Assembly (NCBI RefSeq): GCF_002335525.1
Contig: NZ_BDUF01000019.1
Location: forward strand, 1 to 55,522
DNA from: Effusibacillus lacus
GTDB lineage: Bacteria; Bacillota; Bacilli; Tumebacillales; Effusibacillaceae
Reading direction: 5' to 3'
DNA: 55,522 nt
In this document: positions 20,040 to 33,970 of the stretch, piece by piece
Position numbering within the stretch: position 1 is the first letter of the stretch
Layout: every line of letters begins with the position of its first letter
Made by a program: the position numbers and the translations under genes
The notes under the pieces: model-generated
Database searches by the model: none
Told to the model about the DNA's origin: nothing
Seen by the model: the letters and a program-made list of their open reading frames with translations, nothing else

Positions 20040-21230
20040 TTACTTCGTGATGGAAACAACAGTGCCAGCGCCAACAGTACGGCCGCCTTCACGAATAGCG
20101 AAGCGGGTACCCTCTTCAAGAGCGATCGGAGCGATCAATTCAACGTCCATGGTGATGTTGTCGCCAGGCATAACCATCTCGGTACCAGCAGGCAGTGTGC
20201 AAACACCGGTAACGTCGGTGGTACGAACATAGAACTGCGGACGGTAGCCATTGAAGAACGGGGTATGACGTCCACCTTCTTCTTTGGTCAGAACGTAAAC
20301 TTGTGCCTTGAATTGAGTGTGGGGCTTGATGGAACCTGGCTTAACCAGAACTTGACCGCGCTCGATTTCTTTGCGGTCAACACCACGGAGCAGAGCGCCA
20401 ATGTTGTCACCCGCTTGCGCAGAATCGAGAAGCTTGCGGAACATCTCGATACCGGTTGCAACGGTTTTCTTGGTTTCTTCAGCCAGACCTACGATTTCTA
20501 CTTCATCGCCCACTTTGAGTGTTCCACGCTCAACCCGTCCGGTAGCAACGGTACCACGACCGGTGATGGTGAACACGTCTTCCACAGGCATCAGGAACGG
20601 CTTGTCAGTTTCACGAGCGGGTTCCGGAATGTAAGAGTCAACAGCCTCCATCAACTCGTCGATTTTCTTAGCCCATTCGCCATTCGGGTTTTCGAGAGCT
20701 TCCCTAGCGGAACCGCGAATTACAGGAATCTCATCGCCAGGGAATTCGTATTCAGAGAGAAGGTCACGGATTTCCATCTCAACGAGGTCGAGAAGTTCTT
20801 CGTCGTCTACCATGTCGCACTTGTTCATGAATACAACGATGTGACGAACGCCTACTTGGCCAGAGAGCAGGATGTGCTCACGGGTCTGAGGCATCGGGCC
20901 GTCAGCAGCGGATACCACAAGGATAGCTCCGTCCATCTGAGCGGCACCGGTGATCATGTTCTTCACGTAGTCAGCATGGCCCGGGCAGTCAACGTGTGCA
21001 TAGTGACGTTTAGCAGTCTCGTATTCAACGTGAGCGGTGTTGATGGTGATACCGCGCTCACGCTCTTCCGGAGCTTTGTCGATTGCATCGTATGCCATAG
21101 CTTGTGCTTGACCGCGGCTAGCCAACACTGTGGTAATCGCAGCAGTCAAAGTGGTTTTTCCATGGTCGACGTGACCGATGGTACCGATGTTAACGTGCGG
21201 CTTGGTACGTTCAAATTTAGCTTTTGCCAT
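20040..21230 (-). CDS. tuf: Elongation factor Tu
   Basis: 396 aa from the ATG at 21230 ([20 protein letters not shown]). G motifs are visible: GHVDHGKTT (P-loop), [18 protein letters not shown]. It delivers aminoacyl-tRNA to the A site. It follows fusA in the usual str order and ends at a hairpin. Confidence 0.98.
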   Translation of the reverse strand: MAKAKFERTKPHVNIGTIGHVDHGKTTLTAAITTVLASRGQAQAMAYDAIDKAPEERERGITINTAHVEYETAKRHYAHVDCPGHADYVKNMITGAAQMDGAILVVSAADGPMPQTREHILLSGQVGVRHIVVFMNKCDMVDDEELLDLVEMEIRDLLSEYEFPGDEIPVIRGSAREALENPNGEWAKKIDELMEAVDSYIPEPARETDKPFLMPVEDVFTITGRGTVATGRVERGTLKVGDEVEIVGLAEETKKTVATGIEMFRKLLDSAQAGDNIGALLRGVDRKEIERGQVLVKPGSIKPHTQFKAQVYVLTKEEGGRHTPFFNGYRPQFYVRTTDVTGVCTLPAGTEMVMPGDNITMDVELIAPIALEEGTRFAIREGGRTVGAGTVVSITK

Positions 21231-21263
21231 TTTGTTCACTCCTCACTTTTCTTCAGAGAATGA

Positions 21264-23336
<2,073 letters not shown>

Positions 23337-23395
23337 TCGATTGCCTCCTTTCTTCGCATAAGTATCGAGAGGGCCGGGCAGGCCCGCGATTTTTC

Positions 23396-23866
<471 letters not shown>

Positions 23867-23907
23867 TCAATTCCCCTCCTTTCAAAAGCAGTTCTACGAT
23901 TATACAA

Positions 23908-24327
23908 TTAGGATTTAGCCTTCGGACGCTTTGCACCGTACTTGGAACGACCTTGCATACGGTCTTTCACACCGGAAGTGTCAAGCGCACCACGAACAAT
24001 ATGATAACGAACACCTGGCAGATCTTTCACACGGCCGCCACGCACAAGAACCACAGAGTGTTCTTGCAGATTGTGACCAATACCAGGAATGTACGCTGTT
24101 ACTTCAATCCCGTTGGTCAAGCGAACCCGAGCGTATTTGCGCAGAGCGGAGTTCGGCTTCTTCGGAGTCATCGTTCCCACACGGGTGCATACACCACGCT
24201 TTTGGGGAGACGACTGATTCGTTTGTTCCTTCTCAAAGCTGTTATACCCTTTTTGAAGAGCAGGAGCGGTCGACTTCTTCTCTACCGCTTTGCGGCTTTT
24301 GCGAACCAATTGATTAATAGTCGGCAT
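23908..24327 (-). CDS. rpsL: 30S ribosomal protein S12
   Basis: 139 aa, [20 protein letters not shown]. The decoding-centre loops [11 protein letters not shown] and [13 protein letters not shown] keep the two lysines whose changes give streptomycin resistance, so the gene looks wild type. One slight difference is tyrosine after SALRK, where valine is common. ATG after AAGGGGG. Confidence 0.98.
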   Translation of the reverse strand: MPTINQLVRKSRKAVEKKSTAPALQKGYNSFEKEQTNQSSPQKRGVCTRVGTMTPKKPNSALRKYARVRLTNGIEVTAYIPGIGHNLQEHSVVLVRGGRVKDLPGVRYHIVRGALDTSGVKDRMQGRSKYGAKRPKAKS

Positions 24328-24443
24328 TCATCTACACCCCCTTCCACATTCTCAAGCCCACAGAGCCTGGCGGTTCATAATAGATCAAATAAATAACAGT
24401 CGAAATAAGTGCGGTCGTGAGAAACCGTTGGTAATTTCAACTG

Positions 24444-24695
24444 TTAATCCAGCAGGATGGCTGCAGCTGCAGCACCCACTTCTATTCCACAGGCCTTGCC
24501 AAGTTGCTTCATCGAGTCAACCCAGATCACCGGAGTGTTCTTGGCCTCGCACAGATGGACAATCCGATCGACGATCTTCCTGTCAGCATCTTTCGCAACA
24601 TAAACTTCTCTTGCTGCAGATTGCTCCAAGGCTTTCGTTGTCTGATTCGTGCCAACAGCAACGTTTTTGGCACCTCGAATCCGTTCAAACGGCAT
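24444..24695 (-). CDS. rplGB: L7Ae-family K-turn-binding ribosomal protein (YbxF-like)
   Basis: 83 aa from the ATG at 24695 (MPFERIRGAKNVAVGTNQTT), after GGGGGAGGGG. The L7Ae/L30e fold is clear: TTKALEQSAAREVYVAKDA, then VDSMKQLGKACGIEVGAA. B. subtilis YbxF binds kink-turn RNA and associates with ribosomes. It heads the str operon between rpoC and rpsL, as in Bacillus. Confidence 0.9.
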   Translation of the reverse strand: MPFERIRGAKNVAVGTNQTTKALEQSAAREVYVAKDADRKIVDRIVHLCEAKNTPVIWVDSMKQLGKACGIEVGAAAAAILLD

Positions 24696-24750
24696 CCGGA
24701 CAACCCCTCCCCCGAACAAAATGCGTCTAGGACTGTGAGCACACTAAATC

Positions 24751-24779
24751 ATTCTAGCAGTCTAAGGAATCCATGTCAA
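24751..24779 (-). promoter_or_regulatory. Sigma-A promoter of the str operon
   Basis: On the minus strand a perfect TTGACA (24779-24774), a 17-base spacer and TAGAAT (24756-24751). It lies between the rpoC hairpin and the L7Ae-like gene and should drive that gene with rpsL-rpsG-fusA-tuf. Confidence 0.8.
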
Positions 24780-24810
24780 CAAAATAACCTTCACATTTGT
24801 TGGTGAAATT

Positions 24811-24842
24811 TGTACTCGGCAGGATGTTTCCCGCCGAGTACA
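24811..24842 (-). terminator. Hairpin after rpoC
   Basis: TGTACTCGGC (24811-24820) pairs perfectly with GCCGAGTACA (24833-24842), 8 bases after the rpoC stop. The following U-tract on the minus strand is short (AAAUUUC), so termination may be partial. Confidence 0.65.
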
Positions 24843-24849
24843 GTGGATA

Positions 24850-27800
24850 TTACTCCGCTACCGTTTCCACTTCCCGTTCCACCGCATCGTTATCGGTCTC
24901 CCGGTTGTCAGTCGCAGCCTCTTCCTCGCCTTCCAGCTTGATGTTTCGATAACGTGACATGCCAGTACCGGCAGGAACCAGTTTGCCGATAATAACGTTT
25001 TCCTTAAGGCCAAGCAGGCGGTCCACCTTGCCTTTGATTGCCGCTTCCGTCAGAACCCTTGTGGTCTCCTGGAAGGAAGCTGCCGACAAGAAGGAATCGG
25101 TTTCCAGAGATGCCTTGGTGATACCCAGCAGAGCAGGACGTCCGACCGCCGGTTCACGTCCATCGATCAAGGCTCGGTAGTTGGCTTCTTCAAACTCATG
25201 GATATCCACGTAAGTTCCAGGCAGCAATTCGGTGTCGCCGTTCTCGATGATGCGGATTTTTCTCAGCATCTGACGGACCATTACTTCAATGTGCTTGTCG
25301 TTGATATCCACGCCTTGCAGACGATATACACGCTGCACTTCACGCAAGAGGTAGTTTTGCACCCCGCGCATGCCCTTTACTTTCAGCATATCTTTCGGAT
25401 CAACGGATCCTTCTGTCAGTTCGTCCCCGGCTTCCACTTTCTGGCCTTGCACCACGCGAATACGAGAACCGTAAGGAACCGGATAAACCTTTGTCTCCGT
25501 CTCACTTGTAATCTCAATTTCCCGTTTGTCCTTGACCTCACGGATGTCGGTCACTTCGCCGTCCATCTCGGTGATGATTGCCTGCCCCTTCGGATTACGC
25601 GCTTCAAATAATTCCTGAATCCGCGGGAGACCTTGAGTAATGTCATCTCCTGCGACACCCCCGGTATGGAAGGTACGCATGGTCAACTGGGTACCGGGTT
25701 CCCCGATCGACTGAGCGGCGATGATTCCCACCGCTTCACCGATTTCAACCATTTTTCCGGTTGCCAGGTTGCGCCCGTAACACTTGATGCAAACACCATG
25801 CTTGGTTCGGCACGCAAGAACCGAACGGATTCGAACCCGGCTTATTCCAGCATCGACTATGGTTCGGGCAATATCGTCCGTAATCAACTCGTTTCTGTTA
25901 AGAATCACTTCGCCGGTTTGAGGATGTTTGATCGTTTCAAATGCAATCCGCCCGTTGATTCGATCAAACAGATCCTCAATGACTTCTTTCCCGTCACGGA
26001 TCTCATCAACCACGATCCCCTTGTCGGTACCGCAGTCCACTTCTCGGACAATCACATCCTGTGCAACGTCGACCAAGCGTCGTGTGAGGTAACCCGAGTC
26101 CGCAGTCCGCAGGGCTGTGTCCGCAAGACCTTTACGGGCGCCGTGGGTGGAGATAAAGTACTCCAATACGGTCAACCCTTCCCGGAAATTGGACTTGATC
26201 GGCAATTCGATGATGCGTCCGGATGGATTCGCCATGAGGCCCCGCATTCCGGCCAACTGGGTAATCTGCGACACGTTACCCCGCGCTCCTGAGTTCGCCA
26301 TCATGTAGATTGGATTGTAACGGTCCAACGACTTCATCAGTACGTCGGTAATCAGATCTTTCGACTTGCTCCAGATGGAGATCACCCGGTCATATCGTTC
26401 GTCGTCCGTAATCAAACCGCGACGGTACTGGTTGGTAACGGTTTGAACCTTTTGTTCCGCTTCTTCCAAGATCCTTTGCTTTTCTTCCGGAACCGTAATG
26501 TCTGCCACCGAGATGGTGATGCCCGCTTTGGTCGAATACGAGAAGCCAAGGGCTTTGATCTTGTCAAGAATTTCCGCCGTTTGTGTAGTGCCGTAGCGAT
26601 TGAAAACTTCAGCAATGATTGTACCGAGGAAGCCTTTTACAACCGCGTTTTGAACGGGCAGTTCCTGAAGGCGGCTTCTGATGTCAACGCCTTTTTCCAG
26701 AATAAAGAACTCGTCGGGAACTCCCTTCAGCAGATTCTTTTTGTCCCCAACGTTGATATACGGGAAATCAGCCGGGAAGATCTCGTTAAAGATGATCTTG
26801 CCGATGGTGGTGATCAAGAATCCCTTTTGCTGCTCCGGTGTGAAAGAGGTCTTACGCAACGCTTTCACCGGGATGACAACCCGAGTGTGCAAGGAAACTT
26901 GATCACTTTGGTAAGCCAGAATCGCCTCATGCGTCGAAGAGAAAATCCGTCCTTCCCCGGGATTGCCCAATTTTTCCATCGTCAGGTAGTAGGAGCCCAA
27001 AACCATGTCTTGGGTAGGGGTTACAACCGGTTTTCCGTCTTTCGGGTTCAGGATGTTGTGCGCCGCCAGCATCAGAAGGCGCGCTTCCGCCTGGGCTTCC
27101 GCCGAAAGCGGCACATGGACCGCCATCTGATCACCGTCAAAGTCGGCGTTATACGCCGTACACACCAGGGGATGCAGTTTGATAGCACGGCCTTCCACGA
27201 GAACGGGCTCAAACGCCTGAATGCCCAATCGGTGCAGGGTAGGTGCCCGGTTCAGAAGCACCGGGTGCTCCCGGATCACTTCTTCCAGCACGTCCCATAC
27301 TTCCGGTGAAACTCTCTCCACTTTGCGTTTCGCCGATTTGATATTGTGAGCAAGGCCTTTTGCCACGAGCTCTTTCATGACAAACGGCTTGAACAGTTCC
27401 AATGCCATTTCTTTCGGAAGACCACATTGATACATTCGCAAGTGTGGTCCAACCACGATAACGGAACGACCTGAATAGTCAACCCTTTTCCCAAGCAGGT
27501 TTTGACGAAAGCGTCCCTGCTTCCCTTTGAGCATGTGGGAAAGGGATTTAAGCGGACGATTACCGGGACCTGTTACCGGACGCCCGCGGCGACCGTTGTC
27601 AATCAAAGCGTCAACCGCTTCCTGCAGCATCCGCTTCTCGTTCTGAACGATAATGTCGGGGGCACCAAGGTCCAACAAACGCTTCAAACGGTTGTTCCGG
27701 TTGATCACCCGGCGGTACAAATCGTTCAGATCAGACGTCGCAAACCGTCCCCCGTCAAGTTGTACCATCGGACGAAGTTCCGGCGGGATAACGGGAAGAA

Positions 27801-28488
27801 CGTCAAGTATCATCCATTCCGGACGATTGCCGGAGGTACGGAAAGCCTCAAGCACTTCCAGACGCTTGATTGCACGGTTGCGCCTTTGTCCTTGGGCTGT
27901 TTTCAGTTCCTCCTTAAGGAGGTCCACTTCCTTGTCCAGGTTGATGTCCAAAAGCAGCTTTTTGATTGCTTCAGCACCCATTCCCGCCTGGAATGCATAC
28001 CCGTATTTTTCACGATGTGCGCGATATTCCTTTTCGGACAGCAACTGTTTCTTCTCGAGCGGGGTGTCGCCAGGTTCGGTCACCACGTAGGAAGCAAAGT
28101 AGATGACTTCTTCGAGAGCCCGGGGCGACATATCCAGAATCAAGCCCATACGGCTTGGAATGCCTTTGAAAAACCAGATGTGCGAGACAGGGGCAGCCAA
28201 CTCAATGTGCCCCATCCGTTCACGGCGGACTTTGGCGCGGGTGACTTCGACGCCGCAGCGGTCACAAACCACGCCTTTGTAACGGACCCGCTTGTATTTA
28301 CCGCAATGACATTCCCAGTCCCGGGTGGGACCGAAAATTTTCTCGCAAAAGAGGCCTTCTTTTTCCGGTTTCAACGTACGGTAGTTGATGGTCTCGGGTT
28401 TCTTCACTTCTCCGTGAGACCAGGAGCGGATTTTCTCAGGAGATGCCAACCCAATCTTCATATACTCAAAGTTATTGACGTCCAGCAA
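24850..28488 (-). CDS. rpoC: RNA polymerase beta' subunit
   Basis: 1212 aa. The N-terminal zinc ribbon has paired cysteines (WECHCGKYK ... [10 protein letters not shown]), the catalytic Mg site is [14 protein letters not shown] near residue 450, the trigger loop lies around [17 protein letters not shown], and a second zinc site reads [15 protein letters not shown]. The start is TTG (28488), 8 bases after GGGAGGT; the B. subtilis gene also uses TTG and the same [10 protein letters not shown] opening. An acidic C-terminal tail ([20 protein letters not shown]) follows the last fold. 15 bases separate it from rpoB. Confidence 0.98.
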   Translation of the reverse strand: MLDVNNFEYMKIGLASPEKIRSWSHGEVKKPETINYRTLKPEKEGLFCEKIFGPTRDWECHCGKYKRVRYKGVVCDRCGVEVTRAKVRRERMGHIELAAPVSHIWFFKGIPSRMGLILDMSPRALEEVIYFASYVVTEPGDTPLEKKQLLSEKEYRAHREKYGYAFQAGMGAEAIKKLLLDINLDKEVDLLKEELKTAQGQRRNRAIKRLEVLEAFRTSGNRPEWMILDVLPVIPPELRPMVQLDGGRFATSDLNDLYRRVINRNNRLKRLLDLGAPDIIVQNEKRMLQEAVDALIDNGRRGRPVTGPGNRPLKSLSHMLKGKQGRFRQNLLGKRVDYSGRSVIVVGPHLRMYQCGLPKEMALELFKPFVMKELVAKGLAHNIKSAKRKVERVSPEVWDVLEEVIREHPVLLNRAPTLHRLGIQAFEPVLVEGRAIKLHPLVCTAYNADFDGDQMAVHVPLSAEAQAEARLLMLAAHNILNPKDGKPVVTPTQDMVLGSYYLTMEKLGNPGEGRIFSSTHEAILAYQSDQVSLHTRVVIPVKALRKTSFTPEQQKGFLITTIGKIIFNEIFPADFPYINVGDKKNLLKGVPDEFFILEKGVDIRSRLQELPVQNAVVKGFLGTIIAEVFNRYGTTQTAEILDKIKALGFSYSTKAGITISVADITVPEEKQRILEEAEQKVQTVTNQYRRGLITDDERYDRVISIWSKSKDLITDVLMKSLDRYNPIYMMANSGARGNVSQITQLAGMRGLMANPSGRIIELPIKSNFREGLTVLEYFISTHGARKGLADTALRTADSGYLTRRLVDVAQDVIVREVDCGTDKGIVVDEIRDGKEVIEDLFDRINGRIAFETIKHPQTGEVILNRNELITDDIARTIVDAGISRVRIRSVLACRTKHGVCIKCYGRNLATGKMVEIGEAVGIIAAQSIGEPGTQLTMRTFHTGGVAGDDITQGLPRIQELFEARNPKGQAIITEMDGEVTDIREVKDKREIEITSETETKVYPVPYGSRIRVVQGQKVEAGDELTEGSVDPKDMLKVKGMRGVQNYLLREVQRVYRLQGVDINDKHIEVMVRQMLRKIRIIENGDTELLPGTYVDIHEFEEANYRALIDGREPAVGRPALLGITKASLETDSFLSAASFQETTRVLTEAAIKGKVDRLLGLKENVIIGKLVPAGTGMSRYRNIKLEGEEEAATDNRETDNDAVEREVETVAE

Positions 28489-28503
28489 AGGGCTTTACCT
28501 CCC

Positions 28504-31500
28504 TTAATCTTCGTTAACTTCACGTGCTTCCAGATTCAGGTTGAGCTTTTCGCCCGAATCGTCATCGTCGTCAATCTCACGCATGACAATTTCCTGTTCG
28601 TCTTCCGACAAGATCTTCACGTCCATACCGAGGGACTGAAGTTCCTTAATAAGGACCTTGAACGATTCAGGAACACCCGGTTCAGGGACGTTTTCACCTT
28701 TCACGATCGCTTCATAAGTTTTCACACGGCCGATGACATCGTCCGATTTGACGGTGAGGATTTCTTGCAGGGTGTAGGCGGCACCGTATGCTTCAAGCGC
28801 CCAAACCTCCATCTCACCGAACCGCTGTCCGCCAAACTGGGCCTTGCCGCCAAGCGGCTGCTGGGTGACCAGCGAGTAGGGACCGGTTGAACGCGCGTGG
28901 ATTTTGTCGTCAACCAGGTGGTGAAGCTTCAGCATATACATGACACCGACAGTAACCCGGTTCTCAAACGGTTCACCGGTTCTTCCGTCATACAGCACAT
29001 GCTTGCCGTCACGGGCAAGGCCGCCTTCTTCCAGTGTGTCAAACACGTCATCTTCCGTAGCTCCATCAAAGACCGGCGTTGCCACATGAATGCCCAGGCT
29101 CCTTGCAGCCATCCCCAGGTGCACTTCCAACACCTGTCCGATATTCATCCGCGAAGGAACTCCCAACGGATTCAATACAACCTGCACAGGCGTACCGTCT
29201 TCCAGGAACGGCATGTCTTCTTCCGGCATGATCCGCGCGACAACACCTTTGTTGCCGTGACGGCCTGCCATTTTGTCACCCTCGGAGATTTTCCGCTTCT
29301 GGGCAATATAGACACGTACAAGCTGGTTAACTCCCGGCGGGAGTTCGTCGCCGTTTTCACGCGTAAACACTTTGACATCAACGATGATGCCCGCACCGCC
29401 GTTAGGCACGCGCACGGATGTGTCACGGACTTCACGGGCTTTTTCACCGAAGATCGCATGGAGCAAACGCTCTTCCGCAGTCAGTTCCGTTACACCCTTC
29501 GGGGTCACTTTGCCGACAAGAATGTCTCCTGCGTTTACTTCAGCCCCGATTCGGATGATTCCCCGTTCATCAAGGTTTCTCAGAGCATCTTCCCCGACGT
29601 TCGGGATGTCGCGGGTAATTTCTTCCGGTCCCAGCTTGGTGTCGCGGGCTTCCGCTTCATATTCCTCGATGTGAATGGAAGTGTACACATCTTCCTTCAC
29701 AAGCTTTTCCGAAAGCAAGATCGCGTCCTCGTAGTTGTACCCTTCCCAGGTCATAAATGCCACGAGCACGTTCTTGCCAATGGCCAATTCACCCTGATCG
29801 GTTGCCGGTCCGTCCGCAATAATTTCTCCTTTGCTGACGGTTTCGCCAACCCTTACAATCGGCCGCTGGTTGATACAAGTACCCTGGTTGGAACGGGAGA
29901 ATTTCAAGAGTCTGTACTTGTGGAGGTTTCCCTTCACCAGTTTGCCGTCAACTTCCTGTTGTTCCCTGATCCAGATCTCGCTTGCATCAACCCGTTCGAC
30001 AATCCCGTTCTGCTTGCTGACCACAACTGCACCGGAGTCCTTGGCAGCTTTGTGCTCCAATCCGGTACCTACAAACGGGGCATTAGGGATCAGCAGCGGA
30101 ACCGCTTGCCGCTGCATGTTCGATCCCATCAACGCGCGGTTTGCGTCATCGTTCTCCAGGAACGGTATCAGGGCAGTAGCAACAGATACCACCTGTTTCG
30201 GGGAAACGTCCACATAGTCCACACGGTCAGGCGGCAGGATCAAAGTTTCTTCCTTATACCGGACAATTACCGAAGAATCCAGGAAATTGCCCTGTTCGTC
30301 CAGGTTTACGTTTGCCTGCGCAATTACATAGTTGTCTTCTTCATCCGCCGTCAGGTAATGTATGGTGTTGGTCACACGGCCTGTTTCCGGATCGACTCTG
30401 CGGTACGGGGTTTCAATAAACCCGTACTCATTGATGCGGGCATAAGTAGACAGCGAGTTAATCAAACCAATGTTCGGACCTTCCGGTGTCTCGATCGGAC
30501 ACATCCGCCCATAGTGAGAATGGTGGACGTCCCGCACTTCGAAACCTGCCCGTTCACGGGTCAAACCGCCGGGCCCCAGCGCTGACAGACGGCGCTTGTG
30601 CGTAAGCTCGGCCAACGGGTTGGTTTGGTCCATGAACTGGGACAACTGGCTGGAGCCAAAGAATTCTTTAATGGCAGCAATGACCGGTCGAATATTGATC
30701 AGTGCTTGCGGTGTGATCGCATTGGCATCCTGGATCGACATCCGTTCACGAACCACGCGTTCCATCCTGGACAATCCGATCCGGAACTGGTTCTGCAGCA
30801 GTTCGCCGACAGAACGAAGACGACGGTTCCCCAAATGGTCGATATCGTCAGTTGATCCAACTCCGTAAAGAAGATTCATAAAATAGGAAATGGAAGCAAT
30901 AATATCGGCAGCGGTAATATGTTTCACGTTCTTCTCCACACCCGCATTGCCGATGACCTTGATCACTTTACCCTCTTCCAGCGGCGAGTAAATCTTGACT
31001 TCCTGCAGCAAGATCTGTTCTTCCGCCACAACGCCGGATGTGGTCTTGTATTCAACAAAGTTAACCGACTCTTCAAGCGCCGGGAGAATCCGGTCGAGCA
31101 AACGGCGGTCAATGACTTGGCCCGCTTCGGCCAACACCTCCCCCGTGTTGCGGTCCACCAGCGATTCGGCAAGGCGTTGGTTCAATAAACGATTCTTGAT
31201 ATGGAGTTTCTTATTGATCTTGTAGCGTCCCACATTCGCCAAATCGTATCGCTTCGGGTCAAAGAAGCGGGAAATCAGCAGGTTTCTGGCGTTATCCAGT
31301 GTGGGAGGTTCACCCGGACGGAGTCTCTCATAGATCTCCAACAATGCTTTTTCGGATGAATCCGTATTGTCTTTGTCCAATGTATTGCGCAGGTACTCGC
31401 TTTCTCCAAGCAAATCAATAATTTCCGCATCGGTGGAGTATCCCAATGCACGCAAAAGAACCGTCACCGGAATTTTCCTTGTGCGGTCAATTCGTACATA

Positions 31501-32037
31501 CACAATATCCTTGGCATCCGTTTCCAGTTCGAGCCAAGCCCCGCGATTGGGGATCACCGTTGCGGTATATGCCTTTTTGCCGTTTTTATCCGTTTTGGTG
31601 TTGAAGTAAACGCTTGGCGAGCGCACCAACTGACTGACAATAACCCGTTCTGCCCCATTGATGATAAAGGTGCCAGTTTCGGTCATCAACGGGAAATCGC
31701 CCATGAAAACTTCCTGCTCTTTCACCTCGCCGGTTTCACGGTTGATCAGGCGAACTTTGACACGCAAAGGAGCAGCATATGTAACATCCCGCTCTTTTGA
31801 TTCTTCCACGTCGTACTTCGGCTCACCCAAGCTGTAATCAATGAACTCCAGCACCAGGTTGCCAGTGAAATCCTGAATTGGGGAAATCTCCTGGAACATC
31901 TCCTTCAGCCCTTCAGCCAGGAACCATTCGTAAGATTTCTGCTGGATTTCAATAAGGTTTGGCAGCTCCATCACTTCTTCGATTCGAGCGTATGTACGAC
32001 GTTGACGCCGACCATACTGAACAAGTTGTCCCTGCAA
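28504..32037 (-). CDS. rpoB: RNA polymerase beta subunit
   Basis: 1177 aa from the TTG at 32037, 6-7 bases after AGGGGTG; a GTG at 32046 overlaps the SD. It begins [20 protein letters not shown]. The rifampicin pocket ([31 protein letters not shown]) keeps the sensitive-type residues. Active-site and switch motifs [22 protein letters not shown] and [20 protein letters not shown] are intact; it ends in the acidic segment [15 protein letters not shown]. The gene lies behind a structured 5' leader with an intrinsic terminator. Confidence 0.98.
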   Translation of the reverse strand: MQGQLVQYGRRQRRTYARIEEVMELPNLIEIQQKSYEWFLAEGLKEMFQEISPIQDFTGNLVLEFIDYSLGEPKYDVEESKERDVTYAAPLRVKVRLINRETGEVKEQEVFMGDFPLMTETGTFIINGAERVIVSQLVRSPSVYFNTKTDKNGKKAYTATVIPNRGAWLELETDAKDIVYVRIDRTRKIPVTVLLRALGYSTDAEIIDLLGESEYLRNTLDKDNTDSSEKALLEIYERLRPGEPPTLDNARNLLISRFFDPKRYDLANVGRYKINKKLHIKNRLLNQRLAESLVDRNTGEVLAEAGQVIDRRLLDRILPALEESVNFVEYKTTSGVVAEEQILLQEVKIYSPLEEGKVIKVIGNAGVEKNVKHITAADIIASISYFMNLLYGVGSTDDIDHLGNRRLRSVGELLQNQFRIGLSRMERVVRERMSIQDANAITPQALINIRPVIAAIKEFFGSSQLSQFMDQTNPLAELTHKRRLSALGPGGLTRERAGFEVRDVHHSHYGRMCPIETPEGPNIGLINSLSTYARINEYGFIETPYRRVDPETGRVTNTIHYLTADEEDNYVIAQANVNLDEQGNFLDSSVIVRYKEETLILPPDRVDYVDVSPKQVVSVATALIPFLENDDANRALMGSNMQRQAVPLLIPNAPFVGTGLEHKAAKDSGAVVVSKQNGIVERVDASEIWIREQQEVDGKLVKGNLHKYRLLKFSRSNQGTCINQRPIVRVGETVSKGEIIADGPATDQGELAIGKNVLVAFMTWEGYNYEDAILLSEKLVKEDVYTSIHIEEYEAEARDTKLGPEEITRDIPNVGEDALRNLDERGIIRIGAEVNAGDILVGKVTPKGVTELTAEERLLHAIFGEKAREVRDTSVRVPNGGAGIIVDVKVFTRENGDELPPGVNQLVRVYIAQKRKISEGDKMAGRHGNKGVVARIMPEEDMPFLEDGTPVQVVLNPLGVPSRMNIGQVLEVHLGMAARSLGIHVATPVFDGATEDDVFDTLEEGGLARDGKHVLYDGRTGEPFENRVTVGVMYMLKLHHLVDDKIHARSTGPYSLVTQQPLGGKAQFGGQRFGEMEVWALEAYGAAYTLQEILTVKSDDVIGRVKTYEAIVKGENVPEPGVPESFKVLIKELQSLGMDVKILSEDEQEIVMREIDDDDDSGEKLNLNLEAREVNED

Positions 32038-32094
32038 AACTGTCACCCCTCACCATATGTTCAACTATCCATACTAGATAGAAAAAAGCCCGAA

Positions 32095-32135
32095 TAAAAA
32101 ACATACCTCCCGACACAATAGTATCGGGACGATAT
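32095..32135 (-). terminator. Intrinsic terminator inside the rpoB leader (attenuator candidate)
   Basis: On the minus strand UCCCGAUAC (32129-32121) pairs with GUGUCGGGA (32116-32108) over the loop UAUU. Past one bulged G five more pairs extend it (AUAUC with GGUAU), giving about 14 bp. U6 (32101-32096) follows after one G. It lies downstream of the rpoB promoter and about 60 bases upstream of rpoB. A second U6 (32087-32082) follows UUCGGGC (32094-32088), which can pair with GCUCGAA (32146-32140) around the first hairpin. Confidence 0.65.
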
Positions 32136-32155
32136 AAGTTTCGAGCTTGTAAACA

Positions 32156-32216
32156 CAAAAATGGTTACTTTTTCCTTTTGCCCAACAATTATGCAAAATA
32201 TTCGCACGTAACCATT
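32156..32216 (-). promoter_or_regulatory. First stem-loop of the rpoB leader
   Basis: AATGGTTAC (32160-32168) and GTAACCATT (32208-32216) form a perfect 9-bp stem. Inside it TTTTGC (32176-32181) pairs with GCAAAA (32193-32198). U residues follow the stem on the minus strand. It comes ahead of the terminator at 32095-32135 in the same leader. No known RNA family is recognised. Confidence 0.55.
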
Positions 32217-32249
32217 GAAAAATCAGACATTATCTTTACGCATTTTCTT

Positions 32250-32278
32250 ACGATACCATACGGTCAATCCCTTGTCAA
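32250..32278 (-). promoter_or_regulatory. Sigma-A promoter of rpoB-rpoC
   Basis: On the minus strand a perfect TTGACA (32278-32273), a 17-base spacer and TATCGT (32255-32250). It lies just after the methyltransferase stop and would give a leader of about 205 nt before rpoB. Confidence 0.7.
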
Positions 32279-32304
32279 CGAAAGTTGTTTAAAAAATGCA
32301 GTTG

Positions 32305-32928
32305 TCAAGTCTTGACTTCGCTTTTGCTTTTCCTGCAACGAAAGATGCGATAGCCTGCATCTTTCGCCACATCGTCCACTTCTTCAAACAATTCTTCCAG
32401 TTTCTTTTTGGCTGACGGGGCCCCCTGCTTCTTTTGGATGACCACCCACAGTTCACCTGACTGGTTTACTCGCATGGCCGCCTCTTCAAAGATTTCATGG
32501 ACCACCGCTTTTCCTGCCCTGATCGGCGGATTGGTCAAGATCCGGTCAAAAGAACGTTCGTGCACATTGAAAAACAGGTCGCTTTGACGCACTTCCACAT
32601 TCTTGACCCCGTTCTGTCCCGCGTTTTTCCTGGCCAATTCCACCGCCCGCCCGTTCACGTCAATCATCAGGACGTGACCATCGGGCGCCAGCTTTGCCGC
32701 CGTGATCCCAATGGGACCATATCCGCACCCCACATCCAAAACCCGGGCGCCATTCGGAATGTCCATCGTTTCAATTAACAAACGGCTTCCGAAATCGACA
32801 CCCCCTTTTGAGAATACACCCGCATCCGTCCAAAACTCCAAATCAAATTGACGCAGGCGATCGCGTACAAGCCGCAAATCGCGGGCAACCGTCGGGTAAT
32901 TTGAAAAATAATGCTCAACCACCGTCAT
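32305..32928 (-). CDS. Class I SAM-dependent methyltransferase (RsmC/YbxB-like)
   Basis: 207 aa from the ATG at 32928 (MTVVEHYFSNYPTVARD), after AGAGGA; a longer open frame runs into the rplL terminator. The AdoMet site is VLDVGCGYGPIGITAAKLAP, and ILTNPP is the NPPY-type catalytic motif used by guanine-N2 and adenine-N6 methyltransferases. RsmC-like 16S rRNA G1207 methylation is likely but not shown. B. subtilis has ybxB at this exact place between rplL and rpoB. Confidence 0.9.
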   Translation of the reverse strand: MTVVEHYFSNYPTVARDLRLVRDRLRQFDLEFWTDAGVFSKGGVDFGSRLLIETMDIPNGARVLDVGCGYGPIGITAAKLAPDGHVLMIDVNGRAVELARKNAGQNGVKNVEVRQSDLFFNVHERSFDRILTNPPIRAGKAVVHEIFEEAAMRVNQSGELWVVIQKKQGAPSAKKKLEELFEEVDDVAKDAGYRIFRCRKSKSEVKT

Positions 32929-32955
32929 CCATCCTCTTACCAAGTTGCTTTTCAC

Positions 32956-32984
32956 ATTATAGCGAAAGCGGTGCAAAAAAACAA
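32956..32984 (-). promoter_or_regulatory. Promoter of the methyltransferase gene, inside the rplL terminator tail
   Basis: On the minus strand TTGTTT (32984-32979), a 17-base spacer and a perfect TATAAT (32961-32956). The -35 lies in the U-tract of the rplL terminator, so one unit stops where the next begins. Confidence 0.65.
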
Positions 32985-33012
32985 AAAAGGGCCGTTCCGG
33001 GAACAGCCCTTT
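32974..33012 (-). terminator. Intrinsic terminator of rplJ-rplL
   Basis: A 12-bp stem with one G-U pair (32986-32997 with 33001-33012), three-base loop, followed on the minus strand by U6-G-U7. It lies 15 bases after the rplL stop. One of the strongest terminators in the window. Confidence 0.9.
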
Positions 33013-33026
33013 CGCATACAAAGCAC

Positions 33027-33395
33027 TTACTTGATTTCAACAGAAGCGCCAGCTTCTTCGAGCTTCGCTTTGATTGCTTCCGCATCTTCTTTGGAAGTCT
33101 TTTCTTTGATCGGCTTCGGAGCGTTGTCAACGATGTCTTTCGCTTCCTTCAGGCCCAGACCGGTGATTTCACGAACAACCTTGATCACGTTGATCTTGGA
33201 AGCACCTGCGCTTGCGAGGATAACGTCAAATTCGGTTTGCTCTTCGGCAACGGCTCCGCCAGCAGCCGCGCCACCAGCCATAACAACCGGAGCAGCAGCA
33301 GTTACGCCAAACTCTTCTTCAATGGCTTTAACAAGTTCGTTCAGTTCGAGAACGGACATGCCTTTAATCGCTTCAATGATTTGTTCTTTCGACAT
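33027..33395 (-). CDS. rplL: 50S ribosomal protein L7/L12
   Basis: 122 aa. The N-terminal dimerisation domain ([19 protein letters not shown]), an alanine/glycine-rich hinge ([17 protein letters not shown]) and the C-terminal domain with [20 protein letters not shown] recruit translational GTPases to the stalk. It follows rplJ and ends at a strong terminator. Confidence 0.98.
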   Translation of the reverse strand: MSKEQIIEAIKGMSVLELNELVKAIEEEFGVTAAAPVVMAGGAAAGGAVAEEQTEFDVILASAGASKINVIKVVREITGLGLKEAKDIVDNAPKPIKEKTSKEDAEAIKAKLEEAGASVEIK

Positions 33396-33448
33396 GGATT
33401 GTACCTCCCCAAAAAAATGGTTTTGTTTTTATGCGATATTACGCGGCT

Positions 33449-33940
33449 TTACGCTTGTTCTTTCTGGTCTGCCACTTGCTTGACGGCGTATGCAAAGTTC
33501 CGCATCGGAGCTTGCAGCACGCTGAGCAACATGGAGAGAAGACCCTCGCGGGACGGCAACTCAGCCAGCGCCTTAACTTCTTCAAGTCCGACAACCCGTC
33601 CTTCAACAACGCCCGCTTTCAGCTCGAGCGCTTTGTGGGTCTTGGCAAAATCGTTGAGGATTTTGGCAGGCGCCACAACATCGTCATACGAGAAAGCAAT
33701 CGCAGTCGGACCGGTCAGATGCTGGTCCAGTTCAGACAGTCCCACTTCAGCAGTTGCACGGCGGGTCATGGTGTTTTTCAACACTTTGTATTCAATGCCA
33801 GCTTCGCGAAGCTTCTTGCGCAGCTCCGTAACTTCCGCCACAGTAAGTCCGCGGTAGTCGGTTACGATCGTGCTTTTGCTGTCGCGCAGTTTTTGCGAAA
33901 TTTCCTGGACTAATTGCGCTTTTTCTTCACGGATTCCCAT
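33449..33940 (-). CDS. rplJ: 50S ribosomal protein L10
   Basis: 163 aa from the second of two tandem ATGs (33940), which is 7 bases after AGGAGG. It begins [20 protein letters not shown]. It forms the base of the L7/L12 stalk, and the L10(L12)4 complex represses its own operon through the leader at 33971-34110. Confidence 0.97.
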   Translation of the reverse strand: MGIREEKAQLVQEISQKLRDSKSTIVTDYRGLTVAEVTELRKKLREAGIEYKVLKNTMTRRATAEVGLSELDQHLTGPTAIAFSYDDVVAPAKILNDFAKTHKALELKAGVVEGRVVGLEEVKALAELPSREGLLSMLLSVLQAPMRNFAYAVKQVADQKEQA

Positions 33941-33970
33941 CATTACACCTCCTGCACAGTCACTTCAAGC

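Noticed and set aside
24328-24443. Extra promoter before rpsL (TATTAT near 24380)
   Set aside because: No acceptable -35 at 16-19 bases; the str promoter at 24751-24779 explains expression.
28897-30585. A 562-codon plus-strand frame opposite rpoB
   Set aside because: It is entirely antisense to conserved rpoB codons, shows no recognisable domain and has cysteine- and histidine-rich composition typical of shadow frames.
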